Source of the DNA: Chaenocephalus aceratus | Lineage: Eukaryota > Chordata > Actinopteri > Perciformes > Channichthyidae | Direction of reading: 5' to 3' | DNA: 64,000 nt | Assembly: GCA_023974075.1 (NCBI GenBank) | Contig: CM043790.1 | Location: 20,475,883 to 20,539,882, forward strand | Shown here: one piece after another, positions 10,615 through 21,302 of the stretch | Layout: each line of letters opens with the position of its first letter | Position numbering within the stretch: the first letter of the stretch is position 1 | Translations under genes and position numbers: made by a program | The notes under the pieces: model-generated | Seen by the model: the letters and a program-made list of their open reading frames with translations, nothing else | What the model was told of the DNA's origin: nothing | Databases searched by the model: none

Positions 10615-11440
10615 TTACTCTTCCACATGCTGCCTCATTGGAATTTGCTACTCTACCCTCGGCTTGAACTACCGTTGCACAGGTGTTTTTTTTCTTCTCC
10701 CAAGCCTATCAGATTTTTTGAAAAGGGGGGGCTTAACAGACAGGTGCTAATAAAAACCTTTCAGACAGAGGGCGTATGCAGATATGTTCAACCACATTGA
10801 AGCATGTAAACATGTTTGTTACGATGTGTGAAGGAGGCAGGACCCAAATGCAGATTAAAGTGAAAATTCCTTTATTTCAAGGCTATGACAAAAACAGAAC
10901 ACTCACGGGAGACTTACTCACTAAACAAGACGAACCGACAAAGACATACAGAAAAACCAGAACTTAAATACACACAAGACTAATTATACAAACAAGACAC
11001 AGGTGAGGAGGGAGGAGAAAACACAGGGACACCAGGTGCACACAATCGGGTAATAAGACACTCCAGGGAAACTAACGACAGGGAACCACAGACAGATCTA
11101 AAGACAAAACACAACGCAGACAGAAAACCAAAGACAGATCTACACAAGACACAACGCAGACAGAAAACCAAAAACAGATCTAGACAAGACAAAACACAAC
11201 ACAGACAGAAACAGGCAAGACAGGAGGTGAAGACCCTTCAAAATAAAACATGAAACAAAAGACAGAAAAAGACAAGACAAAATACAATAAAGACAGATCG
11301 TGACAGAACCCCCCCCTCAAGGGACGGATCCCAGACGTCCCAAAAAAAAGAACACAACAGTCCAAAACCTCAAGCAGGGTGGATGGAGGGGGTCTGGAGG
11401 AGGGACGTATCACTAGGAGGACGGGACTGAGATGACCGCC
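10615..11440. other. non-coding, repetitive-looking flank of the minisatellite block
   Basis: The segment has no recognisable gene. From about 10820 it is rich in ACAAGAC/AAAACCA motifs. A direct duplication of AGACAGATCTACACAAGACA-like sequence occurs around 11090-11200, and a C-rich stretch (CCCCCCC) lies near 11310. It reads like the untranslated end of an unclassified repetitive element that continues into the minisatellites. Confidence 0.4.
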
Positions 11441-11475
11441 CAGGAGCACAGCAGAGGACCAGGAAGGGATCTCGG

Positions 11476-11830
11476 GCGGACGGCCCGGGGGCAAGGCAGA
11501 GTTCAAGGAGGGGTTCTCGGGCGGACGGCCCGGGGGCAAGGCAGAGTTCAAAAAGGGGTTCTCGGGCGGACGGCCCGGGGGCAAGGCAGAGTTCAAAAAG
11601 GGGTATTCGGGCGGACGACCCGGGGGCAAGGCAGAGTTCAAAAAGGGGGACTCGGGCGGACGGCCCGGGGGCAAGGCAGAGTTCAAAAAGGGGAACTCTG
11701 GCGGACGGCCCGGGGGCAAGGCAGAGTTCAAGGAGGGGTTCTCGGGCGGACGGCCCGGGGGCAAGGCAGAGTTCAAAAAGGGTTTCTCGGGCAGACGGCC
11801 CGGGGGCAAGGCAGAGTTCAAGGAGGGGCG
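11476..11830 (+). repeat. 45-bp minisatellite, about 8 copies
   Basis: The core CGGCCCGGGGGCAAGGCAGA recurs every 45 bp (11481, 11526, 11571, 11616 and so on). In the open minus-strand frame each unit is 15 codons. Confidence 0.93.
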
Positions 11831-11880
11831 AAGACCACAGCTCTCAGGGGACCGGGCAGGAGCCGGTGTTGACCGGAGAG

Positions 11881-12850
11881 TAACCAGAGCCGGTGGAACA
11901 GGTGTCGGCAAGGTTCCCCACGGAAGAGGACAAGGAGTTGGCAGGACCCCCGGCGAGACATGTGATCTCGAGGCCTCCAACGAAACAGGACATGGGGTTG
12001 ATAGGACCCCCGGTAGAAGAGTAGACGGCGGGACCTCCAACGAGACAGGACAAAGGGTTGGCAGGACCCCCGGCAGGAGAGTAGTCGGCGGGGCCTCCAA
12101 CGGGACAGGACACAGGGTTGGCAGGACCCCCAGCAGGAGAGTAGACGGCGGGACCTCCAACAAGACAGGACAAAGGGTTGGCAGGACCCCCGGCAGGAGA
12201 GTAGTCGGCGGGGCCTCCAACGAGACAGCACACAGGGTTGGCAGGACCCCCGGCAGGAGAGTAGTCGGCGGGGCCTCCAACGGCACAGGACATAGGATTG
12301 GTACGACCCCCGGCAGGAGAGTAGACGGCGGGACCTCCAACGAGACAGGACAAAGGGTTGGCAGGACCCCCGGCAGGAGAGTAGTCGGCGGGGCCTCCAA
12401 CGGGACAGGACACAGGGTTGGCAGGACCCCCGGCAGGAGATTAGTCGGTGGGGCCTCCAACGGGACAGGACATAGGGTTGGCAGGACCCCGGCAGGAGAG
12501 TAGTCGGCGGGGCCCCCAACGGGACAGGACAAGATGCTGGCAGGATCCCCAGCGGAACCTCCAATGGGACAGGACACAGGGTTGGCAGGACCCCCGGCAG
12601 GAGAGTAGTCGGCGGGGCCTCCAACGGCACAGGACATAGGATTGGCAGGACCCCCGGCAGGAGAGTAGACGGCGGGACCTCCAACGAGACAGGACAAAGG
12701 GTTGGCAGGACCCCCGGCAGGAGAGTAGACGGCGGGACCTCCAACGGGACAGGACATGGGGTTGGCAGGACCCCCAGCGGAACCTCCAATGGTACAGGAC
12801 ATGGGGTTGGCAGGACCCCCGGCAGAAGAGTAGTCTGCGGGACCTCCAAC
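11881..12850 (+). repeat. 60-bp minisatellite, about 16 copies, some partial
   Basis: Units carry GGCAGGACCCCCGGCAGGAG, then AGTAGTCGGCGGGGCCTCC and a GACAGGACA end. From 11941 to 12480 they fall in perfect 60-bp register; two units near 12540-12580 and 12770-12790 are shortened. One unit is 20 codons. Confidence 0.93.
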
Positions 12851-12854
12851 GGAA

Positions 12855-14040
12855 CATGAGTAGGAACTTGAGTGGGAACTCGAGAGAGGGCTTGAGAGGG
12901 AACTCGAGAGGAAACTTGAGAGTTGACTTGAGAGGTGACTTGAAAGGAATCTCGAGAGGGAACTTGAACGGAGACTCGAGAGGTGACTTGAGAGGGAACT
13001 CGAGAGAGGGCTTGAGAGGGAACTCGAGAGGAGACTCGAGAGGGGCCTAGAGAGGGAACTCGAGAGGTGACTTGAGAGGGAACTCGAGAGAAGACTTGAG
13101 AGGTGACTCGAGAGGTGACTTGAGAGGGGACTCGAGAGTTGACTTGAGAGGTGACTTGAGAGGTGACTTGAGAGGAATTTCGAGAGGGAACTCGAGAGGA
13201 GACTCGAGAGGTGACTTGAGAGGGAACTCGAGAGGGGACTTGAGAAGTGTCTTGAAAGGGGACTCGAGAGGGGACTCGAGAGGGGACTTGAGAGAGGACG
13301 TGAGAGGGGACTCGAGAAGAGACTCGAGAGGGGACCTGAGAGGGAACTCGAGAGGAGACTTGAGAGGGAACTTGAAAGGAGACTCGAGAAGAGACTCGAA
13401 AGGGGACCTGAGAAGGAACTTGAGAGGGGACTCGAGAGGAGATTAGAGAGGAAACTCGAGAGGGGACTCGGGTAGGAACTTGAGAGGAGACTTGAGAGGG
13501 GACTTGAGAGGGGACTTGAGAGGGAACTTGAGAGAGGACTCGAGAGGGGACTCGAGAGGGAACTGGAGAGGGGACTGGAGAGGGGACTCGAGAGGGAACT
13601 AGAGAAGGGACTCGGGAAGGGACCAGAGGAGGGACTCGGGAAGGGGCCATAGGAGGGACTAGAGAAGTGACTTGAGAAGTGTCTTGAAAGGGGACTCGAG
13701 ATGGGACTCGAGAGGGGACTCGAGAAGGGACTCGGGAAGGGACCAGAGGAGGGACTCGGGAAGGGGCCAGAGGAGGGACTTGAGAGAGGACTTGAGAGGG
13801 GTCTGGAAAGGTGACTCGAGAGGTAACTCGAGAGGAGACGTGAAAGGGGACTCGAGAGATGACGTGAAAGGGGACTAGAGAGGGAACTCGAGAGGAGACT
13901 TGAGAGGGAACTGGAGAGGAGACTAGAGAGATGACTTGAGAGGAGGCTTGAGAGGGTGACTCGAGAGGGGACTCGAGAGGGGACTCGAGAGGTAGCTCGA
14001 GAGGAGACTTGAGAGGGGACTGGAGAGGAGACTTGAGAGA
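12855..14040 (+). repeat. 15-bp minisatellite, roughly 75-80 units
   Basis: Degenerate units of the form GAGAGGGGACTCGAG or GAGAGGTGACTTGAG run without interruption. Higher-order duplications are visible: a block around 13590-13660 recurs at 13720-13780. The array gives Ser/Leu/Pro-rich frames on the minus strand and Arg/Gly/Asp-rich frames on the plus strand. Confidence 0.92.
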
Positions 14041-14044
14041 GTTG

Positions 14045-14480
14045 GTTCGCCAACAGAACACGGGGGGCTGGAGTCGGCCGGTATGCTGACAGCACTCGGG
14101 GAGCTGGCGTCGGCTGGAGAGCCAGCTGGAGACGAGGTGCTGGAGTCGGCCGGTACGCTGACAGGACACGGGGAGCTGGCGTCGGAGGGACAGCCAACAG
14201 GAGACGAGGTGCTGGAGTCGGCCGGTACGCCGACAGGACACGGGGTGCTGGCGTCGGCCGGAGACGAGGGGCTGGAGTCGAAACCATGGCTGCTGGGGCC
14301 AGGACTGAGGCTGGAACCATGGCTGCTGGGGCCGGACCATGGCTGCTGGGGCCAGAACTGGGGCCGGAACCATGGCTCCTGGGGCCAGAACTGGGGCTGG
14401 AACCATGGCTGCTGGGGCCAGAACTGGGGCTGGAACCATGGCTGCTGGGGCCGGAACCATGGCTGTGTGGGACGGTTCTG
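14045..14480 (+). repeat. two short minisatellites next to each other (GCTGGAGTCGGCCGG and AACCATGGCTGCTGG units)
   Basis: From 14045 to 14280 the motif GCTGGAGTCGGCCGGTA recurs with GACAGGACACGGGG. From 14282 to 14480 AACCATGGCTGCTGGGGCC recurs every 30-36 bp. Confidence 0.88.
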
Positions 14481-14808
14481 TAGCCGGAGCCATGGCTGCT
14501 GGGGCTCGGGCTGCTAGCCTGGCCTTGCGACGACTCCTCTGAGCAGCCGCCTGAATACTCCGTGGACCTCCATAAGCCAGACGAGTTCCGGAATACGACT
14601 CCTGGACAGGAGCAGGAACTGGGGCAGAAGCGCGGGTTGACTTCAGGCGGAACCCACCAAGGCGTATGGTGCCAGGTTGGGAATTGGGAGACATGGAGCT
14701 AGCATGCTTGGGGCTAGCAGGCCGGGAATCTATAGGTTACTTACGTAACCCCAGTCTCAGAGTAACATGAAGTGAGATGTCTCACTATGGGATGCGATCA
14801 ACCAGAAT

Positions 14809-15756
14809 TTAACAGGTAGAGTCCCGACTCAACAAGGTGCCCAGCACTGCTCGGGCCACGCTTGGAGCGGAGACGTCTAGCCTGTAAAAGCGGACAAAAG
14901 TGAGCGGCGAGGACTAGCTCGCCGCTGCACAGATGTCTTGGATGGAAACACCCTTGAACAAAGTCCAGGATGAAGCCAGGCCCCGAGTCGAGTGAGCCCG
15001 CATTCTCGAAGGTGCTTGCAAATTCTGACTCGTATAGGCCAAAGCAATTGCCTCCACAATCCAGTGTGAGAGCCGTTGCTTAGTAACAGGCTTGCCCTTG
15101 TGAGGGTTAGCCCAGGACACGAAGAGTTGGTCATTAAGACGAAGCTCCTTTGATCTGTCCATATATGTGTGTAAAGCCCGGACTGGACACAACAGATCCT
15201 GCTGCTCCCCGGAGGAAACCAGCGGCGGAGGAAATGCCTCAATGTCAATTGGGGTACACGAACCAACCACCTTTGGTATAAAGGCAGGGTTGGGCTTCAA
15301 CAACACTCTCGTTTGCCCTGGGGCGAACTGAGTGCATGAGGGATATACAGACAGTGCATGAATATCGCTGACCCGCTTGGCGGATGCCAGGGCCAGTAAC
15401 AGCACTGTCTTGAGTGACAGATGTTTCATGTCAGCTCCTTCCAGGGGTTCAAATGGGGTCATTCTGAGCCCATTTAAAACCACTGCCAGGTCCCATAAGG
15501 GCACCAGCGACCTGGAGACAGGGAGGAGCCTGCGAGCTCCCTTCATAAAACGGCAGACCAAAGGATGTTGGCTAGCCGTGTTACCCTCAAAGCCCACATG
15601 GCATACAGCAATAGCAGCCAGGTACACCTTGATCGTGGAGAAAGCTCTGTGTTTATCGATCAAGTCCTGTAGGAATGATAAAATCACCCCGACAGGACAT
15701 TGAAAAGAGATGTGTCCTTCTTGAAGGCACCACTCCTCAAACACCCTCCACTTACA
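14809..15756 (-). pseudogene. DIRS tyrosine recombinase, interrupted upstream and carrying a nonsense codon at the catalytic Trp position
   Basis: The enzyme would join the circular DNA copy of the element to the genome. Recognised blocks are CKWRVFEEWC, HRAFSTIKVYLAAIAVCH, QHPLVCRFMKGARRL, LASAKRVSDIHALSV (catalytic Arg), CPVRALHTYMDRS, QLFVSWANPHKGKP, QRLSHWIVEAI, AHSTRG (His-x-x-Arg) and FVRFYRLDV (nucleophilic Tyr). Between CAAAS and SSPLTFVRFY the codon at 14913-14911 is TAG where the family has Trp. The frame then stays open to a TAA at 14811-14809. The N-terminal end of the coding sequence is separated by the 15757-24249 insertion; the residues encoded immediately upstream of CKWRVF belong to that insertion. 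Confidence 0.88.
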
Positions 15757-17310
15757 TACTCTAGGGACCAGAGGGTACAATGGTTGGACATTTACTACCG
15801 GCCGCGGTCTGCCTAGTGCCAGGGTCCATATAACCGACCGCAATGCATAGCGGGAAGTCGGTTATATAGACATCAACAAATAAGTGTTTAACGGTGACTA
15901 GTTTATGCGGGGAAAAGAGTGCTCTAAATCGGATTAAACAGGCAATTTCATCCACACCTCACGACTCCCATCAAAAGTGATTGAAATGTACAGGAATCTG
16001 TACATTTCATCCACATTTGACGACCCGAGCAGGGTGACTTTGTTACCCAGGAATAAGTGTCTGAAATTCGGGGAAGATTACTTTAAACACAGGGTACACA
16101 TGGCTGCATTACCCAGCAATTAGTGTGTGAAAGATGGGTAAGTTTGATGTGAATTTAAGGGACATATGGCCCTTTCAAACAGGGAGATGTACACGGCTTT
16201 ATTACCCCGGATTTAGTGTCTGAAAGCTGGGTAAGTTTACTTTAAATACAGGGTGCACATGGCTGTATTACCCATGAATTAGTGTGTGAAAGCTGGGTAA
16301 GTTTGATGTGAATTTAAGGAAGATATGGCCATTTCATCCACACCTCACGACTCCCATCAAAAGTGATTGAAATGTACAGGAATCTGTACATTTCATCCAC
16401 ATTTGACGACCCGAGCAGGGTGACTTTGTTACCCAGGAATAAGTGTCTGAAAGTCGTGGAAGATTACTCAGGGTATACAGGACTTTCACCCTCCCCCGTT
16501 GGCACTTAGCCGTTTTTTCGAGAATCATCCATATACCCTAGGGACCAGAGGGTACAATGGTTGGACATTTACTACCGGCCGCGGTCTGCCTAGTGTCAGG
16601 GTCCATATAACCGACCGCAATGCATAGCGGGAAGTCGGTTATATAGACATCAACAAAATAAGTGTTTAACGGTGACTAGTTTATGCGGGGAAAAGAGTGC
16701 TCTAAATCGGATTAAACAGGCCATTTCATCCACACCTCACGACTCCCATTAAAAGTGATTGAAATGTACAGGAATCTGTACATTTCATTCACATTTGACG
16801 ACCCGAGCAGGGTGACTTTGTTACCCAGGAATAAGTGTCTGAAAGTCGGGGAAGATTACTTTAAACACAGGGTACACATGGCTGTATTACCCAGCAATTA
16901 GTGTGTGAAAGATGGGTAAGTTTGCTGTGAATTTAAGGGAGATATGGCCCTTTCAAACACACCTCACGACTCCCATCAAAAGTGATTGAAATGTACAGGA
17001 ATCTGTACATGTCATTCACATTTGACGACCCGAGCAGGGTGACTTTGTTACCCAGGAATAAGTGTCTGAAAGTCGGGGAAGATTACTTTAAACACAGGGT
17101 ACACATGGCTGTATTACCCAGCAATTAGTGTGTGAAAGATGGGTAAGTTTGCTGTGAATTTAAGGGACATATGGCCCTTTCAAACACACCTCACGACTCC
17201 CATTAAAAGTGATTGAAATGTACAGGAATCTGTCCATTTCAATCACATTCGACGACCCCATTAGAAATGCATGAAATGTACAGGACTCTGTCCATTTCAT
17301 CCACATTTGA
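15757..17310 (+). repeat. complex repeats of about 200-230 bp at the left end of the insertion
   Basis: A segment starting CTAGGGACCAGAGGGTACAA (15762) recurs at about 16540 almost unchanged over 200 bp. Between and after the copies, modules with GTGATTGAAATGTACAGGAA recur at about 15978, 16364, 16757, 16983 and 17209. They are joined to TTACCCAGGAATAAGTGTCT and ATTACCCAGCAATTAGTGTG modules. Non-coding. Confidence 0.85.
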
Positions 17311-17700
17311 CTTCCATGAAATACCCCGGGGAAAAGCACCTCTCTGTGGCCGCTCCAAGACCCCCAAAACACGGACTAAGGAGCTCCAGGATCCCTCCCT
17401 GCCTTGAGCAAACAGGCTAGTTCACACTTCCATTACATACACCGACAAAGCCACCTCTTCGGGTCCGCTCCAAGACCCCCAAAACACGGACGCAGCAGCC
17501 CCAGCATCTCTCCCTGACATGAGCAAACAGGTTATTTCAGACTTCCATGAAATACACCGGGGAAAAGGACCTCTCTGTGGCCGCTCCAAGACCCCCAAAA
17601 CACGGACTAAGGAGCTCCAGGATCTCTCCCTGACATGCGTACTTCCAGAACCTCGCACACCTTGGGTCCCCGGGCCCCCAAACTTAAGCACTCCCCCACG
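17310..17700 (+). repeat. three tandem units of about 115 bp
   Basis: Units share CCGCTCCAAGACCCCCAAAA and AGGAGCTCCAGGATC (17350, 17470, 17580). The middle unit has diverged more than the outer two. Confidence 0.8.
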
Positions 17701-17739
17701 GACTAAACCAAGATGATCACACCCTCAAGAATCTCGTGC

Positions 17740-18421
17740 CCCTGGGAATCTTAAAGGAGGTCTACTTTGCGGTGCTTTACCGTCCGCCCATCGGCACCCA
17801 TAGTCGGCCTTCTTGACAGCAGCAGCACCCAACCTCCATGGAGGATTTTTCTCGTGCCCCTGGCAACACTTAAAGGAGGTCTACTTTGCGGTGCTTTACC
17901 GTCCGCCCATCGGCACCCATAGTCGGCCTTCTTGACAGCAGCAGCACCCAACCTCCATGGAGGATTTTTCTCGTGCCCCTGGCAACACTTAAAGGGGGTC
18001 TACTTTGCGGTGCTTTACCGTCCGCCCATCGGCACCCATAGTCGGCCTTCTTGACAGCAGCACCACCCACCCTTCAGTGGAGGATTTTTCTCGTGCCCCT
18101 GGCAACACTTAAAGGGGGTCTACTTTGCGGTGCTTTACCGTCCGCCCATCGGCACCCATAGTCGGCCTTCTTGACAGCAGCACCACCCACCCTTCAGTGG
18201 AGGATTTTTCTCGTGCCCCTGGCAACACTTAAAGGGGGTCTACTTTGCGGTGCTTTACCGTCCGCCCATCGGCACCCATAGTCGGCCTTCTTGACAGCAG
18301 CACCACCCACCCTTCAGTGGAGGATTTTTCTCGTGCCCCTGGCAACACTTAAAGGGGGTCTACTTTGCGGTGCTTTACCGTCCGCCCATCGGCACCCATA
18401 GTCGGCCTTCTTGACAGCACC
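17740..18421 (+). repeat. 120-bp tandem array, about 5.6 copies
   Basis: The core GTCTACTTTGCGGTGCTTTA recurs at about 17760, 17879, 17999, 18119, 18239 and 18359. The last four copies are nearly identical. The same unit appears twice at 23940-24130 near the other end of the insertion. Confidence 0.93.
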
Positions 18422-18621
18422 ACCTGCCCTGCTGGAGGTTCACACTTTAACTTTTTTTACCCTCTTCTACCTTACAAATCATCCCACACTTGAGCACTCC
18501 TCACTCGGACTAAACACCTCCATGCTACCACCAGAACCAGGATATCGTGCCCCTGGAGATCTTAAAGGAAAAAAACCCATAGTGGGCTTTAAAAACAGAA
18601 GACTTAGTAATTTTAACAAAC

Positions 18622-18627
18622 TTTATT
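18622..18627 (-). terminator. polyadenylation signal AATAAA for the recombinase gene
   Basis: AATAAA on the minus strand lies 30 bp beyond the stop codon of the Crypton recombinase gene. This is the expected order, although the untranslated region would be very short. Confidence 0.5.
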
Positions 18628-18656
18628 TACAGTAATATTGACAGTAATAAATACAT

Positions 18657-21031
18657 TCAGACAGGATATAAAGTATTTACAAGGGGACTGATTACAACAA
18701 CACACTGCATATTTACAAGTTGATCACTGGCAAAAGTGGGTGAAGTTGGGGCAGAGTATGGCACCCTCTCTTCACCCATGTCTGAGGGGCTGTGTTCGGC
18801 CAGTGACTGGTCCCTCGTCGCTCGCCAAGCGTTGACATGTCTTGGTAGGGAGTCTTGGTAGGGAGCCGGGCTGTGCTCCTCTCCAGAGATGTCACTGTCG
18901 ATGTCAATACCCGCAAAAGTGTCTTCATTTCCCGCTGCTACTGCTGTCGATGCCGCCGCCGCTGCTTGCAGTGACTCTGTGAAGAGTAACCGAATGTCCG
19001 CAGCCTCCTTCAAAGAAGGATTATTCGCGTAAAATTTGTCCGCAGTTGCAGTGTTGTGACACATGAAATCACTAACTCTTTGGCGGTTGCCTTTGTCTTG
19101 AAACCTCTTCACATTATCGGCGTGGACTGTGCGGAGGTCGGTGAAGTTAATGGGACCGTGGAGCCCCACATCAGCCCAGGCCAACCTCAGGGAGTAGGCA
19201 AGCTTCCTGAACGGGTTCTTCCCCTCTGTGTATAGAAAGTAACGGCTCTGGGTGCAGGTCAGCGTACCCTTGATTTCCAGCCACCTCTTCATCCATCCAA
19301 ATTCTTCTACGGTGAGGTACAGCTGCGCTTCCCCGAACGCGTTGGCCGTCTTGTGGTTGCTTACCTGTTATGACAGAGTTAGAGAGTGTCAATACAATGT
19401 AAATCATGCATATAACTGCCAGAATAAATGCATTGATTAATAGCACTCACATGAACCAGGTAGCCGAAGGCAGTGCCAGTTGTATCCGCCTTTCGGACCT
19501 CGGCGTTGGTCATGTTGGAGTAGACCCCCGGACGATGGCCGTAAATGCAGCTCCAATGAAGAGTCATATAGCCATAGAGCAGGGTCCGGGTTGCGGTAGT
19601 CGGATTGCTGGCCATCACATCCAGGAGCTGAGGGATGCGAGTGGTGGTCGAAGTCAAGCATGTCATTAGGTCGTTGTGGCTCGGCAGACCTTCCATCTTG
19701 TCACGCTTCACTTGCATCTGGTGAACAAGTACTTGTCTCTTCAGGGACTTCAATATTGCAACTACTTCCCGTTTGATTAAAATCATGTCGGTTTGGCTGA
19801 GCCTGCTCCCCTTGCACGGTGTGTCGGCCATGTACTTGAGAAAGTGTGATATATTCTTGATGTAGAAGTCGGAGGTCGTGACCTGAAGGCTTGACTTCAT
19901 CAGGCTCCTGGACCACCCGCGTATCCTCTTGAGATCCCTCAAAAAGAGCCAGTCAGACAGGCGATTGAACCCGTGAGCCATGAAACTTAGGAACGACTTC
20001 ACTCTGCTCAGTTTGGAAACTGTGTTTTCCTGGAGCCTCACTGGTGGGTCGATACCTGCATAATGCTCCCGGTATCCTTGAAGATACTCCTCTGTGAAAT
20101 ATAAACAGTACGTTAATGACAACACATCGTGTGTTACAGAAACTGCATGTGTCACATAGCCAACACACTTACCCATGACCCGTGGGAATGTGATGTCCCG
20201 CATTATATTTCCCCGGCCCCTGCCCCGGAACCAGGGGGAATGGATGGGAGGGGAGGTTGACGAGGCCTCGGTATGCATGGATGCAGGCTCTGAGGAGCTG
20301 GATGAATGTGTGTGAGAGCCAGTGGGGGACTCGCTGCAGGCGGGAATGGGAGACTTGCTGCAGGAGGGACGTTTCGACTTGGACAGCCTCGTTGGTGTCG
20401 ACTCTGTTCGGGGTCGTTTCTTCAGAATGACCCGCTCTCGTTCCTCCCCATCGAACGCGGGCATGTCCCCGGCCCGCTGATCCATCCTCTGTCGCTTGTG
20501 CTTTATCCTCTGCTGCAACTTGCAGCGCAGGGATTTCACCTCAGCAGCATATATGTCCCGCTGAGCCCTCACTGCGTTTGCCTCCAGCCTCCATTCTTTG
20601 CAGTCCGGGTTGTCACATTCATTCACCGGGGACAAGGGTGGAGGTTGTGACAGTATATCGTCGTCTGCCATCGTGTCAACAGCCCAAGCGGTAATCATTT
20701 CTATGGTGGGGTTTGTCATTCGGAGTTCATAAAGCTCCTTCTTGGCCACTGTCATTTTCAGTTTATTTTGAACCACATGTAGTTCCTCCCGGGCCAGCTC
20801 AACATGGTCTCTGGCCAAGTGGCGATCCAGCCTTGTGCCGCGGTATTCGCATCCCAGAATGGTACAGGGATGGAGCCTAATGTTGGTCCGTCCGTTGGCC
20901 AACAACAGCAGAATTTTTCTTTCAACCAAGTTACGCACACCATGGCGCCTCTGCAGGTGCTTGCTCAGGGCGAGGTAGGAACTATTACAGATCGGACAAC
21001 GGACCGCCATCCGACCTGTATTCTTGAGCAT
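18657..21031 (-). CDS. Crypton-type tyrosine recombinase with two N-terminal zinc fingers, three exons, intact
   Basis: This enzyme would cut and rejoin DNA to integrate its own element. Taking the ATG at 21010 (an in-frame ATG at 21031 adds 7 residues), exon 1 is 21010-20173, exon 2 is 20091-19451 and exon 3 is 19364-18657. Both introns are short and canonical (GTAAGT...TTTCACAG, 81 bp; GTGAGT...CATAACAG, 86 bp). The frame closes exactly, giving 728 residues. Two C2H2-like fingers lie at residues 5-23 (C5, C8, H18, H23) and 49-69 (C49, C54, H64, H69). A charged Ser/Pro-rich linker with a GRGRG stretch follows, and the recombinase fold starts near residue 280. Catalytic candidates are R466 (YGHRPG), K498 (NHKTAN), R571 (TDLR), H596 (FMCHNT) and Y605 (KFY). 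The usual His of His-x-x-Arg is Thr here. The acidic C-terminal tail is low complexity. A domesticated host gene is an alternative, but the surrounding insertion argues for a mobile element. Confidence 0.82.
19365..19450 (-). other. intron 2 of the Crypton recombinase gene
   Basis: The 86-bp intron starts GTGAGT and ends CATAACAG on the minus strand. It separates GYLVH from VSNHKTANAFGEAQL, a block that is continuous in the family, and lies between the catalytic Arg and Lys codons. Confidence 0.8.
20092..20172 (-). other. intron 1 of the Crypton recombinase gene
   Basis: The 81-bp intron starts GTAAGT and ends TTTCACAG on the minus strand. Removing it joins FPRVM to EEYLQGYREH, restoring family-like sequence. 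The frame also happens to stay open through the intron, so an unspliced reading gives a false longer exon. Confidence 0.8.
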
Positions 21032-21302
21032 TTCGGTACCAGGAAATGTCACCAGAATCGTGGGTAAAAAAGAAGGAAGCGTGAAAAGACTCACGAAAGA
21101 TGCACTCAGCTTATTTTCAAATCGGTGTTTGTTTTCATTTGCATCATGGTGCGGTGTCCCATTTAGGCACTCGTTAGGCGGGCAGAGATCCCTGTAATCT
21201 CCCCTCACGTTCCTCCAGAGTCTGGTTCTCCCAAAGGATACCCGACAGTTTCGGGTACGACAACGTGGGGATAGCAGTACCCTCCGGGCGTTCCGTCCCC
21301 CA

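Larger units (their letters stand above)
11180..14694 (-). other. long repeat-built open frames of unknown nature
   Basis: Two overlapping minus-strand frames stay open for over 900 codons each: one from 14320 to 11180 (1046 codons) and another from 14694 to 11818 (958 codons). Both are made almost entirely of tandem repeats: Pro/Ala-rich near the N-terminus, Ser/Leu or Pro/Val/Ser arrays in the middle, then 20- and 15-residue units such as GRPPE with LNSALPP. I recognise no domain, signal peptide or membrane segment. Because most repeat units are multiples of three, a chance open frame propagates through each array, so length alone is not evidence of a gene. The final residues FFGTSGIRPLRGGF come from non-repeat sequence and could be a real C-terminus of an unclassified mobile-element protein. 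I do not assign a function. Confidence 0.3.

Noticed and set aside
11432..14542. Several plus-strand frames of 60-146 codons (Arg/Gly/Asp-rich)
   Set aside because: Shadows of the minisatellites in other frames; no domain and no codon evidence.
14877..15266. 129-codon minus-strand frame overlapping the DIRS recombinase
   Set aside because: Out-of-frame reading of the recombinase gene.
15757..17400. CRISPR-like repeats with spacers
   Set aside because: Units are long, variable and without regular spacers, and the genome is clearly eukaryotic.
17751..18070. Two overlapping 66-codon minus-strand frames, almost identical
   Set aside because: Products of the 120-bp tandem array.
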